Position numbers and translations under genes: made by a program. The notes beneath the pieces are model-generated. The model was given only the letters and a program-made list of their open reading frames with translations, had not been told where the DNA came from and did not search any database. From a virus: a stretch of DNA of 20,361 nt. Shown here one piece after another: positions 12,074-19,253 of the stretch (the first letter of the stretch is position 1; the number at the start of each line of letters is the position of its first letter). The DNA lies in IMG/VR virus record IMGVR_UViG_3300050130_000077, positions 1 through 20,361 of that record. One strand, written 5' to 3'.

Positions 12074-12292
12074 GATTCCTCTTCCTTCAGCCCGGCTCTT
12101 CGGAGCCGGGCACGGCTGTTGCGGGAACTGCGGTGGTCGCTGGGGGTGGACGGGGTTATCACCACGGTGCCCGTCCGGGGACTCCCAGCGGAGGTGCCCT
12201 GTACCGGTCAGGGTGATCGACCAGCCGGCTCTGTGCGCTGCGCGGGCCAGGGACCTCAGGGCACCGGGGATGCGGAGACGGGAACGGCCCAT
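12070..12292 (-). pseudogene. HicA-like mRNA interferase family gene with a one-base frameshift
   Basis: The gene starts at ATG 12292 with GAGGAGG nearby and reads RSLARAAHRAGWSITLTGTG, then HLRWESPDG. At GGGCACC (12172-12166) the frame breaks. Skipping one C (12169) continues the family pattern as TVVITPSTPSDHRSSRNSRA, then RLRRAGLKEEES, and ends at a TGA (12072-12070) that overlaps the next GTG as GTGA. The combined pattern GW...GTGHxxW.SPDG.VVITPSTPSDxR...N..ARLRRAGL is that of small HicA-like double-stranded-RNA-binding-fold proteins, with the key His in GH. In the present sequence the product would be fused in a wrong frame to the next gene. Either the gene is inactive, there is a sequencing indel, or a +1 programmed shift occurs. 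No HicB-like partner is visible. Confidence 0.7.
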
Positions 12293-13131
12293 GGTTGCCT
12301 CCTCGCCGTGATCGGCGAGACGTTGGCCTCGCTGCGGATCTGCTCGAGTAGCGGCCTTACCCGGTCACGGCTGCGGTTGAGATTCTTCGCTGCGGCGTTC
12401 ACGGACACGGACGGGTCGGCGTCGAACTCTGCCTTGACTTCCCGCTTCAGGTCAGCGTCGGAGATGCGCGGCGGCCGGGCCGCTGGCTTGCGCCGGGGCC
12501 TGACTTGAGGCGTGGCCGGAACGGTGACTCCGGGCTGACCTGAAACAGGGGCCGGGGGCTGACTTGAAGTCAACTCCGGGACCTGACCTGAAACTTGCTC
12601 CGGGGTGACCTGAACGGGTGGCGCGGCGGCGGCTTCAGGCGTGGCGTCTGCGGTGACCTGAACTGCGGCCAGGGTGACTCCTGCCGCGTCCTCCGTAGTG
12701 CGCAGCAGGTGCGTCAATGCCGCGCCAAAGCCGAGCGTCACGACCGGCATGCACGACACGGCCACGGTGACAGGCCACGGTGCGCGAGTGCTGTGCGCGG
12801 CGGCGAGCAGGTGGTAAATGACCTGACCGCACATGCCGAGGATGAGTGACCCGACGGCTGACCGCCGCGCGAACGCCCGCGCCCGCTCCGGGGTGCCCGG
12901 GATAAGCCACGCGCCGAGAGCATAGGCACCATATGCCTCGACGCCGACCGGGAGCGTGATCGCGGTATTGACCGAGAAGCCATGCCCGATGCCGGGCAGC
13001 AGGTTGACGACGCCAAAGCCGCACATGCCGCCGAGCGCCACCCACCCGGACCACACCGCGACGGCAGCCGGGGAGGCTATGAGGAACAGGGGCCAGCGTG
13101 GCATCCCGCGGCGCGTGCTCATAGTTGTCAC
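12256..13131 (-). CDS. DUF2637-like membrane protein with C-terminal HTH (291 aa)
   Basis: The start GTG 13131 has GGGGA 5 bases upstream, but an in-frame ATG at 13206 cannot be excluded. Four hydrophobic segments lie at about 13-47 (PRWPLFLIASPAAVAVWSGW), 58-77, 90-112 and 119-143, with conserved-looking LPVGVEAYGAYALGAWL. Next is a 75-residue linker rich in Pro, Val, Gln and Thr. The protein ends with a DNA-binding-like region (ISDADLKREVKAEFDADPSV, SVNAAAKNLNRSRDRVRPLL). Proteins of this kind, often labelled DUF2637 or 'permease', are frequent beside the translocase and replication genes of Streptomyces conjugative elements, where membrane Spd proteins help plasmid spread. It may anchor DNA near the membrane. 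The linker DNA carries a repeated 9-mer (see 12446-12662). Confidence 0.75.
   Translation of the reverse strand: MTTMSTRRGMPRWPLFLIASPAAVAVWSGWVALGGMCGFGVVNLLPGIGHGFSVNTAITLPVGVEAYGAYALGAWLIPGTPERARAFARRSAVGSLILGMCGQVIYHLLAAAHSTRAPWPVTVAVSCMPVVTLGFGAALTHLLRTTEDAAGVTLAAVQVTADATPEAAAAPPVQVTPEQVSGQVPELTSSQPPAPVSGQPGVTVPATPQVRPRRKPAARPPRISDADLKREVKAEFDADPSVSVNAAAKNLNRSRDRVRPLLEQIRSEANVSPITARRQPWAVPVSASPVP
12446..12662. repeat. 9-bp DNA repeats TGACCTGAA within the DUF2637 gene
   Basis: On the plus strand TGACCTGAA occurs exactly at 12536, 12584, 12606 and 12654, with variants TGACTTGAA at 12560 and TGACTTGAG at 12501, and one exact inverted copy at 12446-12454. Start-to-start spacings are 35, 24, 24, 22 and 48. 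The copies at 12536, 12560 and 12584 lie in one reading frame and those at 12501, 12606 and 12654 in another. The repeat is therefore conserved as DNA rather than as a peptide. It may be a recognition site for a DNA-binding protein such as the nearby translocase. Confidence 0.7.
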
Positions 13132-13192
13132 GGTGTCCCCGTCTCCTGATCGGTTGCGAGTGCTTGCGGGCATTACGCCGCCCGCCGGCTGG

Positions 13193-13912
13193 TCACGCTG
13201 CTCCATGGCGGGCCGTCCCTTCTATCCACCGGGCGTAGTCCGGGAGCCGGCCGCCGTTGCGGAGGAACGTGTGCACCAGCTCGTACACCTCGCCGAGATC
13301 CTGCGGGACACGGCGGACGCAGGTAAGCACGGCTTTCACGGCGGCGGCGAGGCTGTCCAGGACCTCGGCCGCGGTCTCGCAGATGGCGGTGGACTGCCGG
13401 GCATCGCGGGCCCGTGCGTCCGCGTCCTCGACAGCAGCCTGAGCAGTATCTATGGCGGACTGCTTCGCGCCGTGGCAGCCGGTGCACGGCTCATTTACCG
13501 GCCATGCGATCGCGGCAGTGAGCTGGCGGTGGGCGGCATCAAGGTCAGCCTGGGCGACGGTGAGGGCCTTCTGTGCGGACTCCTGGAGTCCCGCGACCTC
13601 GGCGAGCAGGGCTGCGGCGGCGCGGCGGCGCTGCTCAAGCTGGTCTTCGGCGTCGCTGACACCTTCCAGGAACTCCCACTCTGACCGGTAGCCGGTGTTA
13701 ATGCGCCGGTCGGACTGGCTGCCGGCGTCATAGCGGACGGCCATGGCCGGGTCGAGAGCCCGGAGCGCGGCGATCAGGCCGGTGACGGCGCCGCGGTCCG
13801 CGCCGGCCTGCTCGGCGCCGGCGAGGACTTCGCCGGCCAGCTCGGCCAGGTCGCCGGTCTCGGCGAGGATCTCGGCCTGGATGTACAACTCGCGGGCCTG
13901 CTCTGCACCCAT
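13193..13912 (-). CDS. Coiled-coil protein with CxxC (239 aa)
   Basis: The start is taken at ATG 13912 (MGAEQARELYIQAEILAETG), 8 bases from GAAGGGG; GTG 13921 and GTG 13915 are alternatives. The protein is almost wholly helical and heptad-like, with QARELYIQAEILAETGDLAE, DAEDQLEQRRRAAAALLAEV and ALTVAQADLDAAHRQLTAAI. A single CTGC at mid-length may bind metal. The C-terminus (VYELVHTFLRNGGRLPDYAR, WIEG) is a pattern I remember from proteins encoded beside TraB-like genes. It is the first gene after the repeat cluster at 13962-14035. Structural, oligomeric and possibly membrane- or DNA-associated roles are all open. Confidence 0.7.
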   Translation of the reverse strand: MGAEQARELYIQAEILAETGDLAELAGEVLAGAEQAGADRGAVTGLIAALRALDPAMAVRYDAGSQSDRRINTGYRSEWEFLEGVSDAEDQLEQRRRAAAALLAEVAGLQESAQKALTVAQADLDAAHRQLTAAIAWPVNEPCTGCHGAKQSAIDTAQAAVEDADARARDARQSTAICETAAEVLDSLAAAVKAVLTCVRRVPQDLGEVYELVHTFLRNGGRLPDYARWIEGTARHGAA

Positions 13913-13961
13913 CACGCTCACCCCTTCCCGGCTACGTTGAGTGATGGTCCACTCCCCCGCT

Positions 13962-14035
13962 GATCGTTCGCGGGATCGTTCGCAGGGATCGTTCGCGAAC
14001 GTTCACAGCGCTGGTCAGTGACGCCGCGAACGTTC
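13962..14035. repeat. Cluster of five GCGAACG(A/T)TC repeats between the translocase gene and the next gene
   Basis: The minus strand carries GCGAACGATC three times (13971-13962, 13983-13974, 13996-13987; spacings 12 and 13). The plus strand carries GCGAACGTTC at 13995-14004 and 14026-14035. The third minus copy and first plus copy overlap to form an inverted pair, GATCGTTCGCGAACGTTC. The cluster fills half of the largest intergenic gap in the window, directly downstream of the FtsK/TraB-like gene. TraB translocases of Streptomyces bind short direct repeats at a clt locus, often near traB. A regulator operator or iterons are other possibilities. Confidence 0.8.
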
Positions 14036-14042
14036 ATGTGCC

Positions 14043-14060
14043 GGGACGCGGGCCCGTCCC
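14043..14060. terminator. Hairpin just downstream of the translocase gene
   Basis: Ten bases after the stop of the translocase gene, GGGACG-CGGGCC-CGTCCC forms a 6-bp stem with a 6-base, itself GC-rich loop. There is no U-tract, so termination is uncertain. A related direct repeat, CTGGTCASTGAACG-like, occurs at 14011 and 14066, flanking the hairpin. Confidence 0.35.
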
Positions 14061-14069
14061 CTCTTCTGG

Positions 14070-16424
14070 TCACTGAACGTCACCCGTCCCGGCATCCGGC
14101 GATCCGTCATCCCCGGTGCCCGCAGGCAGCAGGGTCAGGTGTCCTCGCTGGCGGGGTCTCCCCATCCCGGCTAGCTCGCGGGCCTTCAGCAGCATTTCCC
14201 GGGTGTCGTCATCGCACTCGACCAGGCCGCTGGCGACCGCATCGGCGAGCATCTCAATCGTGCCGTATGGCCTGGTCACAGCCTCGGAGTCCAGCCCGGC
14301 CGCCTCTGGCTCCGCTGTGTTACCGGCCAGTAGCCAGCGGGACGCCTGGCCGCTCTTGACCGTCACGGCAACCCCGGCCTTCCGGGCGGCGACCAGGTAC
14401 TCATACGCCTTCGTCTTGCCCGTGCCGATCGCCGCGGCGAACTCCGTGGCGGTGGTCCCCTTCTCCAGCAGCGGGAGCATCTTCGACACTGCGTGCGCGG
14501 GAACGCCGGGGATCATCCGCGCTGTCCGCGCGGCCGGAGCCGGGACGGAAGGGGCTTCCGGGGGAGGGGTCGCGCCGGCCGGCCGGGCGTGCCACCGCTG
14601 GTTACCGCCAGGTAGCAGGCCGACAGCGCGGGCGAGGCGGCCCCGCAGGCTGTCCGGGTCATCGGACGCGGGTAGTCGACCGCTGTCGTCAACGTCCTGC
14701 TGAGGCTCGGGCTGCCCGTAGCCGTCCAGGTCGAGCCCTGGCCCCGGGAGAGCAGGCCGGCCCGCCGGGTCGCGCTGCCAGATGATGTTCCGCTGCTGCT
14801 CGCCGATCGTCCCGATGTTGAACGCCCGGCCCCGGGCCACGACCCGCTTGGCCATCGGCTTCCAGTGCTGGAAGTAGCCAGGCTCGCCCTTGGAGTACTC
14901 GCTGATGTCCGGCATGTCATGCTCGGCGCCGGTCGCGTGGCGGGACTCCGACGCGCGGGTCATGTTGCCGATCAGGACGTCGGTCAGGTTCGCCCGGACC
15001 CCGCCGCCGCCGGTCCACTGCTGCACCGCCCGCTGGCTGGCCAGGACCAGGATAACGGCGGCCGAACGCCGCTTGCTGGCCAGGAACTCGATCCCGGACT
15101 GCGCGCCGGGGACCTTCAGGGCCTCGTCGACCTCGTCCACCAGGATCACCACGGCCGGGTCTGCCGGCGTCGGCTGGAACACCGAGTCCCCGGTGATCAC
15201 GTGGGTGGCAGACCGGGCGGTGATCAGCTCCTGCGCGTACTGCAGGACCGCGAGGATCTTGTCGCACGTCCCGGCCGGCTCGTCGGCCAGGACCGACCCG
15301 GCCGCAGTCCCGGCAGCCAGGTCAGCCCACGCCAGCTCATCGCCGACCTTCGCGCCGTTGACCTGAAGCATCACCGCGTCGTCCATCGCGGTGATCCGCT
15401 CGCGGAAATTATCGAGCACGGTAGTTTTCCCCATGCCGCCCGCCGCATACACGCCGATGACCTTCCCGCCGTTCTCATCCCACAGCGAGATACTGGCGAC
15501 CTCGCCTGTCTCCGGGACGACCAGCAGCGGCACCGGGTCGCGGACCGAGGCCACGGCGGGGAAGTAATCAGCGAACTGAGAGCCGGGATCGATCATCGGA
15601 TGCCGGACCGGCCCCTCGATCGACGGGTCCTCATAGCGGATGTCGACCAGCAGCCATCCAGGTTTCGGGGTGGTGATGTCGATGTTGCCGTAGTCCATGC
15701 CGAGATGGTGCAGCAGGTTCTCCGCTACCCCCTCCGGGTGGGCGGCGATCTGGGATGCCCGGCCGCTGCGGCTCCCCGGGGAGCTGGTCAGCAGCAGCTG
15801 CTCGCCGAGCAATGTCGGGATGACGTTCACGAGGTCGAAGCCGCCCAGGCCGATCAGGTGGGCGATCAGGTGCCACCAGGTTTTCCGGCGCACCAGGGCG
15901 GCGGCAGCCTCCCGCTGGTCCCGCGCGTCCTGCACGGCCGGATGGCGCCGCAGCCACCGGTAGCCGAAGTAAGCCCCGGCCACGTAGACGACGGTCGGCC
16001 AGAAGCCGGGCGGGGCGAGCGGGCCCCAGCGGGCGGCGGCGGTGATCCACCCGCCCGCGGCCGCGGCGACGCCGGCCGCCTCACTGGGCAGGAATCGCTG
16101 CCGGGCGGGCCGGCCGGCGGCCAGCGCCCGGTCATACCTCCAGGTGTGCCACGCCCACACCAGCCATGTCAGGACGGTGACGGCAGCCGCGGCCAGCACG
16201 GTGTCCAGGAGCCGGACGCGGGCCAGGTACATCAGCCACGCGGCCGGCCACGTCACCAGGATCCCGGTGAGCGGCATCCGCTCGGCCGGCGCAGCCATAT
16301 GCCAGGCGCGGAAACGCCGCCACGCCGACTCGGGCACCATCGGCCCGGCCGTGTCCTGCAGGTCCTCAGGATGGCCTGGGACCGGGGACGGCCGGGTGAA
16401 AGTGTCCGGGTCGGCGGACGGCAT
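14070..16424 (-). CDS. Membrane-anchored FtsK/TraB-like DNA translocase (784 aa)
   Basis: FtsK/SpoIIIE/TraB proteins are hexameric ATPases that pump double-stranded DNA. In Streptomyces, TraB alone moves plasmid DNA between mycelial cells. Here residues about 50-95 and 113-158 hold four hydrophobic helices. Walker A is AAGGMGKTT (327-335), Walker B is AVVILVDEVDEA (424-435), and a sensor-like ILVLASQR follows (458-465), then TDVLIGNMTR. After a Pro-rich linker (555-635), residues about 645-700 form a winged helix (AVSKMLPLLEKGTTATEFAA, GTGKTKAYEYLVAARKAGVA), matching the place where TraB and FtsK carry their DNA-recognition gamma domain. The ATG has GAGGA 9 bases upstream. The gene follows a string of small membrane genes and precedes a repeat cluster. 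A true TraB function, rather than chromosomal FtsK or a plasmid-partition role, is inferred from context. Confidence 0.85.
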   Translation of the reverse strand: MPSADPDTFTRPSPVPGHPEDLQDTAGPMVPESAWRRFRAWHMAAPAERMPLTGILVTWPAAWLMYLARVRLLDTVLAAAAVTVLTWLVWAWHTWRYDRALAAGRPARQRFLPSEAAGVAAAAGGWITAAARWGPLAPPGFWPTVVYVAGAYFGYRWLRRHPAVQDARDQREAAAALVRRKTWWHLIAHLIGLGGFDLVNVIPTLLGEQLLLTSSPGSRSGRASQIAAHPEGVAENLLHHLGMDYGNIDITTPKPGWLLVDIRYEDPSIEGPVRHPMIDPGSQFADYFPAVASVRDPVPLLVVPETGEVASISLWDENGGKVIGVYAAGGMGKTTVLDNFRERITAMDDAVMLQVNGAKVGDELAWADLAAGTAAGSVLADEPAGTCDKILAVLQYAQELITARSATHVITGDSVFQPTPADPAVVILVDEVDEALKVPGAQSGIEFLASKRRSAAVILVLASQRAVQQWTGGGGVRANLTDVLIGNMTRASESRHATGAEHDMPDISEYSKGEPGYFQHWKPMAKRVVARGRAFNIGTIGEQQRNIIWQRDPAGRPALPGPGLDLDGYGQPEPQQDVDDSGRLPASDDPDSLRGRLARAVGLLPGGNQRWHARPAGATPPPEAPSVPAPAARTARMIPGVPAHAVSKMLPLLEKGTTATEFAAAIGTGKTKAYEYLVAARKAGVAVTVKSGQASRWLLAGNTAEPEAAGLDSEAVTRPYGTIEMLADAVASGLVECDDDTREMLLKARELAGMGRPRQRGHLTLLPAGTGDDGSPDAGTGDVQ

Positions 16425-16446
16425 CGCTGGTTTCCTCTTCCTGGTT

Positions 16447-16818
16447 TCAGTAGAAGGCGTACAGGGATTCGGTCTCGGCCAGGAATTCCCCTGCCGAAAC
16501 TTCGGGCTCGGCGGCGAACACGGCCAGCTGACCGGCTGCGTGCGGCAGCTTGCGGGTCACCTGCGGGGTGTTGGCGTACTGCTGTTCCATGGCCCGGACC
16601 CGGTTCCGCAGATCCTCGCGGTCAGCCGCGCGCCCGGCCCATTCCAGCAGGGGTCCGGCGGTCGCCTTGACGCCCCCGGCCGACCCCCGGTCGGCATACG
16701 GGGTCAGGGCGCTGGCGATGCGCAGGATGGCTGCCCGAGCCTGCGAATCTACGATGACCGGAGGGGCTGGCTGCTGTGCCCGCTCCCGGATTTCGCTGAA
16801 CGTTGTAGCGGTCTTCAT
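16447..16818 (-). CDS. Small helical protein upstream of the translocase (123 aa)
   Basis: The ATG at 16818 lies 20 bases after the preceding stop, with AGGAGAT about 7 bases upstream; the gene ends 22 bases before the translocase start. The sequence is helical: MKTATTFSEIRERAQQPAPP, ARAAILRIASALTPYADRG, LLEWAGRAADREDLRNRVRA, with an acidic, aromatic tail (AETESLYAFY). It has no membrane segment or Cys. Tight spacing suggests it is made with the translocase and may be a partner of it. No family is recognised. Confidence 0.7.
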   Translation of the reverse strand: MKTATTFSEIRERAQQPAPPVIVDSQARAAILRIASALTPYADRGSAGGVKATAGPLLEWAGRAADREDLRNRVRAMEQQYANTPQVTRKLPHAAGQLAVFAAEPEVSAGEFLAETESLYAFY

Positions 16819-16838
16819 GGCGGTTCCTTATCTCCTGG

Positions 16839-17750
16839 TTAACCGGGGCTGCCCTGATGCCACCTGCCGTCGTGCGCCAGCTGGCCGCCGCTGTCGACAA
16901 AGGCGTCGGGGAGCTCGAAGTAGGCGCAGAACGCCCCGACCGCGCCGGCCATCGTCTGAGCGCAGGTCACCCCGGCCTCTGCGACGTCCTGCAGCATGGA
17001 GATAGCTGCCGCGTCGACACCCTTGCCGCGGTTGGTCTCGTGCTGCTCGACAACCGACTCCGCCCAGGCGGCCAGGCCCAGAACCTGCGCGGTCATCCAC
17101 TGGGCGAGCTCGATGTTGCTGTCAGCCTCGAAATCGCTGGTCCCGGCGACGACAGCCGACCATTCCGCGGGCACCGCCACCATCCCGGCCGCCGCGGCGA
17201 TGCGCCGGGCCCGGATGGCGGGCTGCTGGACAGTTCCGTTCGCTGGCGGCCTGGTGCCGTTTCCTCCGGTGTTCCTTGATGGCATGGCGCTTGCTCCGTT
17301 CGGGCTGGGCTGGATGGGTGGTGCGGGCTCGAGGTCTGAGTCCTCGCCTGTGCGCAGTTCCTGCCAGCGGCGGCCCAGCCAGCTGGCTGGCCGGCTGGTC
17401 AGGCTGCGGGTGTCGCGGGCGAGATAGCCGAAGCCCGCACCTGCGTGGCCGAGCACGCCTCTTGCTGCCGCCAGCCTCCAGCCGGGCGGCACGCCCTCTT
17501 CATCGCCAGCCGCCAGGGCTTCCGTCACGGCGAGTCCCGCCGCGGCGAGAAGGGCCAGGAGCGCCAGCACCGCAGCAGCGGCGGGACTGAGGGCACCGAC
17601 GGCGGCCAGCAGGACCACGGCGGCGCAGGCATACAGCCCGGCGGCGATCCACGGGCCGCACCACTTGTCGCGGATGCCGTGCCAGGCCGAGGACAGGCAG
17701 GCGGCTAGCAGGCCGAGAGCGGCCAGCCAGCCGATGGTGGTGAGGATCAT
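16839..17750 (-). CDS. Two- or three-helix membrane protein with large soluble domain (303 aa)
   Basis: Hydrophobic helices lie at about 3-22 (LTTIGWLAALGLLAACLSSA), 34-56 and 60-80. A disordered Pro/Ser/Asn-rich stretch spans about 135-180, and a helical domain follows (EWSAVVAGTSDFEADSNIEL, AQWMTAQVLGLAAWAESVVE). The C-terminus has AYFELPDAFVDSGG. GGAAGG lies about 10 bases before the ATG. It is in the same tight string as the murein hydrolase-like gene (stop 17767) and may be part of an envelope complex with the translocase, comparable in place to Spd proteins. No family is identified. Confidence 0.7.
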   Translation of the reverse strand: MILTTIGWLAALGLLAACLSSAWHGIRDKWCGPWIAAGLYACAAVVLLAAVGALSPAAAAVLALLALLAAAGLAVTEALAAGDEEGVPPGWRLAAARGVLGHAGAGFGYLARDTRSLTSRPASWLGRRWQELRTGEDSDLEPAPPIQPSPNGASAMPSRNTGGNGTRPPANGTVQQPAIRARRIAAAAGMVAVPAEWSAVVAGTSDFEADSNIELAQWMTAQVLGLAAWAESVVEQHETNRGKGVDAAAISMLQDVAEAGVTCAQTMAGAVGAFCAYFELPDAFVDSGGQLAHDGRWHQGSPG

Positions 17751-17766
17751 TGAGTTCTTGCCTTCC

Positions 17767-18339
17767 TTAGCAGTTAGCCGTCAGGGTGCCGTCGTAGTGG
17801 CTGGCCGCCCACGGGCTGGCCATGATCGCGTCACAGACGGCCTGGGCGGAGTTGCCGGCCCGCAGGGCGGACAGGATCGCGCCGTAGTAGCCGTCGTTGA
17901 GGGTCTGGACCGTGTACCGCAGGCCGTCCGCGGCGTCGGGGAATGCCCAGGCACCGGTGGCGTTGCTGCCGGGCCATCCGGCACCGGGGCCGGGGTTGAC
18001 GTTCAAGGGATTAAAGCTCGCCTGGTTCCCGAACCCGCCGCCTTCCCTGGCCTCCCACTCGGTGACCGCGCTGAAGTCGCAAGACGTCCGCGGGTCGCCT
18101 TCCGCGGCGAGCAGGGCACTGGCCCAGCCGGCCGGGGTGTTCAGGTTGCTCCCGGCCGGGACGATCACGGCGGTGACAGCGGCGGTGCTCCCGTGACCGC
18201 CGCTGGTGCCGTGATGCGCCACCTTCGCGCCCGACCCGGCCGCCAGCACGACGAAGGCAGCAACGGCGATAAGCGGGCCCTTGTCGTTCTTGCCGTAGCG
18301 GCGGCGCAGGCGGTAGTTGTACCGGCGGTAGGCGGCCAT
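17767..18339 (-). CDS. Membrane-anchored murein-hydrolase-like protein (190 aa)
   Basis: The ATG at 18339 overlaps the stop of the 33-residue gene as TGATG. An N-terminal cluster of Arg and Tyr (YRRYNYRLRRRYGKNDKG) precedes one transmembrane helix at 22-40, leaving a short linker and an outside domain. That domain reads LLAAEGDPRTSCDFSAVTEW, then EAREGGGFGNQASFNPLNVN, then AFPDAADGLRYTVQTLNDGY with ILSALRAGNSAQAVCDAIMA and ASPW. This 'FNPLNT...A..DGL.ATV.TL..GYY..I..ALR.GNSA.AVC.AI..SPW' pattern is that of secreted lysozyme-like hydrolases I recall from actinobacterial elements. E96 or E99 is a candidate catalytic acid. It may open peptidoglycan locally for DNA transfer or lysis. Cys 87, 169 and 190 might form a disulfide. 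Confidence 0.75.
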   Translation of the reverse strand: MAAYRRYNYRLRRRYGKNDKGPLIAVAAFVVLAAGSGAKVAHHGTSGGHGSTAAVTAVIVPAGSNLNTPAGWASALLAAEGDPRTSCDFSAVTEWEAREGGGFGNQASFNPLNVNPGPGAGWPGSNATGAWAFPDAADGLRYTVQTLNDGYYGAILSALRAGNSAQAVCDAIMASPWAASHYDGTLTANC

Positions 18340-18440
18340 CAGCGCTGCCCCCACCCTCGCTCGCAGGTCCAGCAGCAGAAGTAGCGCCGGTAACGGCGGG
18401 CATTGTGACCCCGCCGGCGGCAGCCCCAGTAGCGGAACAT
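18339..18440 (-). CDS. Tiny Arg/Cys-rich zinc-knuckle-like protein (33 aa)
   Basis: The ORF is bounded on both sides by TGATG overlaps, which fix its start (18440) and end (18339) precisely. The sequence MFRYWGCRRRGHNARRYRRY followed by FCCWTCERGW has C7, H12, C22, C23 and C26, a possible CxxxxH...CCxxC zinc site, and nine Arg. It resembles the minimal 'CxxxGHxW...CxxCG' zinc ribbons found in phages and elements of actinobacteria. Too short for standard gene calling. Function unknown. Confidence 0.6.
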   Translation of the reverse strand: MFRYWGCRRRGHNARRYRRYFCCWTCERGWGQR

Positions 18441-18571
18441 CACCGCAGCCCGAGCATCCTGAGCAGGCCCCAGAAGGCAAGCAGCAAGGCGAGGACGATG
18501 ACCGCCCAGGCGACCACGTTCGCGGTGTGGGCAGACATGTGGCCGGCAGCGAGGACGAAGTCGGGGTTCAC
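18440..18571 (-). CDS. Tiny single-pass membrane protein (43 aa)
   Basis: The start is GTG 18571, sharing GTGA with the stop of the upstream gene. It ends in TGATG with the next. The product has a short polar N-terminus (MNPDFVLAAGHMSAHTANVV) and one transmembrane helix (AWAVIVLALLLAFWGLLRML). The longer reading of this frame upstream to 19129 is a shadow. A small membrane subunit or holin-like peptide would fit the form; nothing more can be said. Confidence 0.65.
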   Translation of the reverse strand: MNPDFVLAAGHMSAHTANVVAWAVIVLALLLAFWGLLRMLGLR

Positions 18572-18999
18572 GACCGGGCCTCTCTCGTCATGCGCAGGGT
18601 GACGATGCAGACCACGGACAGCACGCCGCAGATGACGACCGCAGCAAGGCTTAGGTGGTACAGGTGATCCCAGGGAAGGCCGGCAGTGGCGACGGCGAAG
18701 GCCCAGGCGGCGACAACGGCCAGGAGCATGCGGGACAACCTGGACCAGGACCGGAAGTACGCGGTTAGCAGGAGGGCCACGATTGTCACGGTTACCGCCA
18801 GGACCGCTATGCGCCACGGTGCCCACCAGGACGGCGAGGCCAGTGCGGACGTCCACTCGTAGCAGGTGCCGGGATGCATGGCCGGGCTGAACGCTCCCGG
18901 AGGGGCCGGGGCGGGCAGACAGGTTTCCGCCGGAGCCGGCCCGGGGCACACTGCCGGGTTCGCACCGGGCGGGCAGCCGCGGGCGAGGATGCTGATCAT
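18568..18999 (-). CDS. Membrane protein with Cys/Pro-rich outer N-terminus (143 aa)
   Basis: I place the start at ATG 18999, nine bases after the preceding stop and with GGAGG 11 bases upstream; the frame back to 19455 is Arg/Pro-rich noise. The first 50 residues (ILARGCPPGANPAVCPGPAP, AETCLPAPAPPGAFSPAMHP) hold four Cys spaced for disulfides and are probably outside. Three hydrophobic helices follow (APWRIAVLAVTVTIVALLLT, MLLAVVAAWAFAVATAGL, LSLAAVVICGVLSVVCIVTL). It fits a small envelope protein of the transfer-like module. No family is known to me. Confidence 0.65.
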   Translation of the reverse strand: MISILARGCPPGANPAVCPGPAPAETCLPAPAPPGAFSPAMHPGTCYEWTSALASPSWWAPWRIAVLAVTVTIVALLLTAYFRSWSRLSRMLLAVVAAWAFAVATAGLPWDHLYHLSLAAVVICGVLSVVCIVTLRMTREARS

Positions 19000-19007
19000 G
19001 GGCGCGC

Positions 19008-19253
19008 TTACCTCCGCCGGGCCGGGGCGGGGCGGCCGTACCGCGGGCCGGCTGACTCCGGCTTGGCCGGCCGCACTGCCAGGACGAGGCACACGATGAC
19101 GAACAGCGCCAGGACGATGAGGGCGCCAAGGGCGGCGTAGTGCACGTCCTTGTGGTGGGTCATCCACCTGACCTCCGCCGGCCGGGATGCCAGCCATCCG
19201 AGGACGAGGAAAGCGACCGTGCCTAGGAATGCGTGAAACAGGTTCTTGATCAT
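19008..19253 (-). CDS. Two-helix membrane protein (81 aa)
   Basis: The ATG at 19253 overlaps the WhiB stop as ATGA. Helix one is NLFHAFLGTVAFLVLGWLAS. A loop with VRWMTHHKDVHY follows, then helix two (AALGALIVLALFVIVCLVLA). The C-terminus is short and basic (RYGRPAPARRR). This hairpin topology is seen in holins and in many accessory membrane proteins; there is no direct support for either. It is coupled to the WhiB gene. Confidence 0.7.
   Translation of the reverse strand: MIKNLFHAFLGTVAFLVLGWLASRPAEVRWMTHHKDVHYAALGALIVLALFVIVCLVLAVRPAKPESAGPRYGRPAPARRR

Noticed and set aside
13962-14035. CRISPR array
   Set aside because: The units are 10 bp, partly inverted and 12-31 bp apart with no spacer-length segments and no cas genes.
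14865-16670. 601-codon plus-strand ORF opposite the translocase
   Set aside because: The opposite strand has Walker A and B motifs and membrane helices. This frame has none and extends through two genes.
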